From Flavobacterium psychrophilum (GTDB lineage: Bacteria > Bacteroidota > Bacteroidia > Flavobacteriales > Flavobacteriaceae), in assembly GCA_945905915.1 (NCBI GenBank), contig CAMDQL010000078.1, positions 1 through 7,901 on the forward strand: a stretch of 7,901 nucleotides of DNA, in the 5' to 3' direction. The notes below the pieces were generated by a model. The model saw only the letters and a list, made by a program, of their open reading frames with translations, ran no database searches and was not told where the DNA came from. A program made the position numbers and the translations under genes. Of the stretch, positions 6,442 to 7,901 are shown piece by piece; position 1 is the first letter of the stretch, and every line of letters starts with the position of its first letter.

Positions 6442-6477
6442 CTTTGCAAACTTTGCTTATATCTTTAGCGTCTTTGC
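6442..6477. repeat. Degenerate CTTTGC intergenic repeat
   Basis: CTTTGC occurs at 6442-6447, 6451-6456 and 6472-6477, with a variant CTTTAGC at 6463-6469, in a 36-base stretch between the terminator and the 3' end of the protease gene. I recall similar 'CTTAGCG.CTTTGCG' strings as common intergenic sequence in Flavobacterium genomes; this was not checked. No function is assigned. Confidence 0.5.
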
Positions 6478-6484
6478 GTTTAAA

Positions 6485-6922
6485 TTACTTCAAATACAAA
6501 CAATGATTACTATAATCAATAATTGCTTTTCCTTTTAGCAACACATCGGCACCGATAATGCCATCAACAGGCTTTGTTTTATACTGAATTAATGCTTCAT
6601 TTACATGAGACATATCAAAAATAATCAGGCTTAATTTTTCATTTTTCCATCTTCCCAATTGCATTTCGTTGTTTTTAGCCAATTGCGTTTCCATACCCGT
6701 AGCACCAGCACCCGCAGCTTTAGTTTCCGAAAATTGAGCATTTAAAAAAAAGCGTTCAATACTCTCAAATCCCACACAACTATTACTGGCTCCAGTATCC
6801 AAAATAAAGTTACCCTTAACACCATTTATTTTACCTTTGATTAATAAATGTTGGGTTTTTAAAACCGTAAATTTTATTTTTTTGTATTTTTTCCCTTTTA
6901 AAAAGTCTTGCAAATCTTCCAT
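6485..6922 (-). CDS. Retropepsin-like aspartic protease (clan AA), single domain
   Basis: A 145-residue protein with the hallmark of retroviral-type aspartic proteases: a hydrophobic-hydrophobic-Asp-Thr-Gly-Ala motif, FILDTGASNSCV, with catalytic Asp42, and near the C-terminus the matching GIIGADVL motif (121-128) followed by AIIDYSNHCLYL. Such proteins work as homodimers, each chain giving one aspartate; the substrate here is unknown. There is no signal peptide or membrane segment, so it is probably cytoplasmic, unlike many bacterial relatives that are secreted or carry a PDZ domain. The start is well fixed: an in-frame TGA (6928-6926) lies two codons upstream, and the next Met is well past the catalytic site. 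A TATTTTTG box lies only four bases before the ATG, so the mRNA may have almost no leader. It is convergent with odhB and divergent from the TatD-family gene. It could also be a non-proteolytic family member. Confidence 0.85.
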   Translation of the reverse strand: MEDLQDFLKGKKYKKIKFTVLKTQHLLIKGKINGVKGNFILDTGASNSCVGFESIERFFLNAQFSETKAAGAGATGMETQLAKNNEMQLGRWKNEKLSLIIFDMSHVNEALIQYKTKPVDGIIGADVLLKGKAIIDYSNHCLYLK

Positions 6923-6926
6923 ACTT

Positions 6927-6934
6927 CAAAAATA
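6927..6934 (-). promoter_or_regulatory. Candidate -7 box of the aspartic protease gene
   Basis: The minus strand reads TATTTTTG, an exact TAnnTTTG match, ending four bases before the ATG at 6922. If used, transcription would begin at or next to the start codon and give a leaderless or near-leaderless mRNA. No TTG -33 element is present at 17-23 bases, and the sequence is simple enough for a chance match. Confidence 0.35.
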
Positions 6935-6980
6935 AACTAAAAATTATGATTTATGAGTAACGATTTTAGATTTCAGAATA

Positions 6981-6988
6981 TACCTTTG
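6981..6988 (+). promoter_or_regulatory. Candidate -7 box of the TatD-family gene
   Basis: TACCTTTG is an exact match to the Bacteroidota -7 consensus TAnnTTTG. It lies 39 bases before the TTG start at 7028, which places the transcription start near 6995 and gives a leader of about 33 bases, similar to that predicted for sucA. No good TTG -33 element is seen at the expected spacing. Confidence 0.5.
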
Positions 6989-7004
6989 CATAACAAACAA
7001 CAAA

Positions 7005-7037
7005 CTTGAAACTTTAAACCTGAAACCTTGAACTTAA
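7005..7037 (+). repeat. Degenerate tandem heptamer array running into the tatD-like gene
   Basis: Consecutive units CTTGAAA (7005-7011), CTTTAAA (7012-7018) and CCTGAAA (7019-7025) are followed by CCTTGAA (7026-7032) and a partial CTTAA (7033-7037). The TTG used as start codon (7028-7030) and the next two codons lie in the last units. Comparable TGAAAC-type strings are, from memory, frequent in flavobacterial spacers. Confidence 0.6.
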
Positions 7038-7795
7038 CCGATACCCACACGCATTTATATTCAGAAGAATTTGACGAAGATAGAAACGAAATGATGCAAA
7101 GAGCCATCAATGAAGGCGTTTCTCGTTTTTTTGTTCCTTCAATAGATTCTAATTATACTCCGAAAATGTATGAATTAGAAAAGCAATATCCCGAAAAAGT
7201 CTTTTTAATGATGGGATTACATCCTACGTATGTCAAGGAAAATTATTTAGAAGAGTTGGCACATGTGGAGCGCGAATTAGCTTCTAATAAATTTTATGCG
7301 GTGGGCGAAATTGGGATTGATTTGTTTTGGGATAAAACGTTTTTGAAAGAACAGCAACTGGCTTTCAAGCACCAAATTCAATTGGCAAAAAAGCATCAAT
7401 TAGGAATTAACATTCATTGTCGGGATGCGTTTGACGAAGTTTTCGAGGTTTTGGAAAGTGAAAAAGCGACTGATTTATTCGGAATATTTCATTGTTTTAC
7501 CGGCGATTTGGGTCAAGCCCAAAGAGCGATGTCGTTAGGAATGAAGCTTGGAATAGGAGGAGTAGCCACATTTAAAAACGGAAAAATTGATCAGTTTTTA
7601 CATGAAATCGATTTAAAAAATATTGTACTAGAAACCGATTCGCCTTATTTAGCACCAGTGCCTTATCGCGGAAAGCGAAATGAAAGCAGCTATACCCTTA
7701 TAATTGCTCAAAAATTGGCCGAAATATATCAAGTTTCTGTAGAAGAAATTGCAGCAATTACCACTGAAAATTCGAAACAAATTTTCGGAATTTAA
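7028..7795 (+). CDS. TatD-family metal-dependent hydrolase (putative deoxyribonuclease)
   Basis: A 255-residue TIM-barrel amidohydrolase-fold protein of the TatD family (E. coli TatD, YcfH and YjjV), cytoplasmic, with reported 3'-5' exonuclease/DNase activity in some members. All metal ligands are in place: DTHTHL with His7 and His9, GEIGID with Glu94, NIHCRDAF with His130, FHCFTG with His155, and ETDSPYLAP with Asp204, followed by the family's PYRGKRNE segment. Length is normal. The start is TTG at 7028: an in-frame TGA at 7007-7009 closes the frame upstream, no ATG or GTG lies between, and the first internal Met (about residue 22) would lose the His7/His9 pair. The TTG lies in a heptamer repeat. 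The gene is divergent from the protease gene and may be followed by the gene at 7858. It is not part of a tat secretion operon here, so the symbol tatD is not assigned firmly. Confidence 0.94.
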   Translation: MNLTDTHTHLYSEEFDEDRNEMMQRAINEGVSRFFVPSIDSNYTPKMYELEKQYPEKVFLMMGLHPTYVKENYLEELAHVERELASNKFYAVGEIGIDLFWDKTFLKEQQLAFKHQIQLAKKHQLGINIHCRDAFDEVFEVLESEKATDLFGIFHCFTGDLGQAQRAMSLGMKLGIGGVATFKNGKIDQFLHEIDLKNIVLETDSPYLAPVPYRGKRNESSYTLIIAQKLAEIYQVSVEEIAAITTENSKQIFGI

Positions 7796-7857
7796 TCCAA
7801 AATTAAAGGTCAAGTCATAAAATTTTTGTTCATTTGTGCATTGTTTTTAAAATAAGC

Positions 7858-7901
7858 ATGACAAAATTCGATTCTATTCGTCCGTTTTACGATTCTGAAG
7901 T
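7858..7901 (+). CDS. Start of a gene, possibly an acyltransferase-like protein (cut by window edge)
   Basis: An ATG at 7858 opens a frame MTKFDSIRPFYDSE that runs off the window after 14 full codons. I recall this N-terminus (FDSIRP.YDSEV) from flavobacterial proteins annotated as 1-acyl-sn-glycerol-3-phosphate acyltransferase-like, but 14 residues hold no catalytic motif, so the product is tentative. It lies 62 bases after the TatD-family gene in the same direction. The spacer has no clear terminator and no exact TAnnTTTG box, so co-transcription is possible. Confidence 0.5.
   Translation, partial: MTKFDSIRPFYDSE

Noticed and set aside
7796..7829. Possible terminator after the TatD-family gene (CAAAATT ... 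AATTTTTG)
   Set aside because: The arms are short, pure A/T and imperfect, with a long loop; not convincing as a hairpin terminator.
1..7901. A new multi-gene defence, mobile or biosynthetic system
   Set aside because: The genes are core metabolism and housekeeping plus a regulator and three small uncharacterised proteins. There is no transposase, integrase, nuclease-helicase pair, toxin-antitoxin pair or CRISPR-like array.

Overview
The window comes from an AT-rich (by eye roughly one third G+C) member of the Bacteroidota, most likely Flavobacterium or a close Flavobacteriaceae relative. The evidence is the protein style (SucA starting MDRFSFLNAAHTAFF, OdhB starting MILEMKVPSPGES), several TAnnTTTG-type -7 promoter boxes, the lack of strong Shine-Dalgarno sites, and AT-rich intergenic spacers built from short degenerate words.

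Layout from left to right. (1) The first 37 codons of a TetR/AcrR-type regulator on the minus strand, divergent from a polyprenyl diphosphate synthase gene; the 142 bp between them hold a 9-bp inverted repeat that could be the regulator's operator. (2) A small conserved-looking protein of unknown function follows the synthase and overlaps, stop codon to stop codon, a convergent gene for a small secreted or outer-membrane beta-barrel-like protein. (3) The barrel gene is divergent from sucA (2-oxoglutarate dehydrogenase E1), which is followed by odhB/sucB (E2) after a 61 bp spacer carrying a REP-like palindrome. Together they encode two of the three parts of the TCA-cycle 2-oxoglutarate dehydrogenase complex; no E3 (lpd) gene is in the window. 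(4) A strong hairpin terminator ends odhB and may also serve the convergent gene for a retropepsin-like aspartic protease. (5) That gene is divergent from a TatD-family metal-dependent hydrolase, whose only possible start is a TTG lying inside a degenerate heptamer repeat. (6) The last 44 bases begin another gene, tentatively an acyltransferase-like protein.

All genes are intact apart from the two cut by the window edges, and no gene-free stretch exceeds 142 bp. The content is mainly core metabolism and housekeeping. I found no mobile element with a transposase, no tRNA or rRNA, no CRISPR array and no defence or otherwise new multi-gene system. The points worth a second look are in the spacers (operator palindrome, REP-like element, CTTTGC array, heptamer array at the tatD start, possible leaderless promoter) and in the small proteins without an assigned role.
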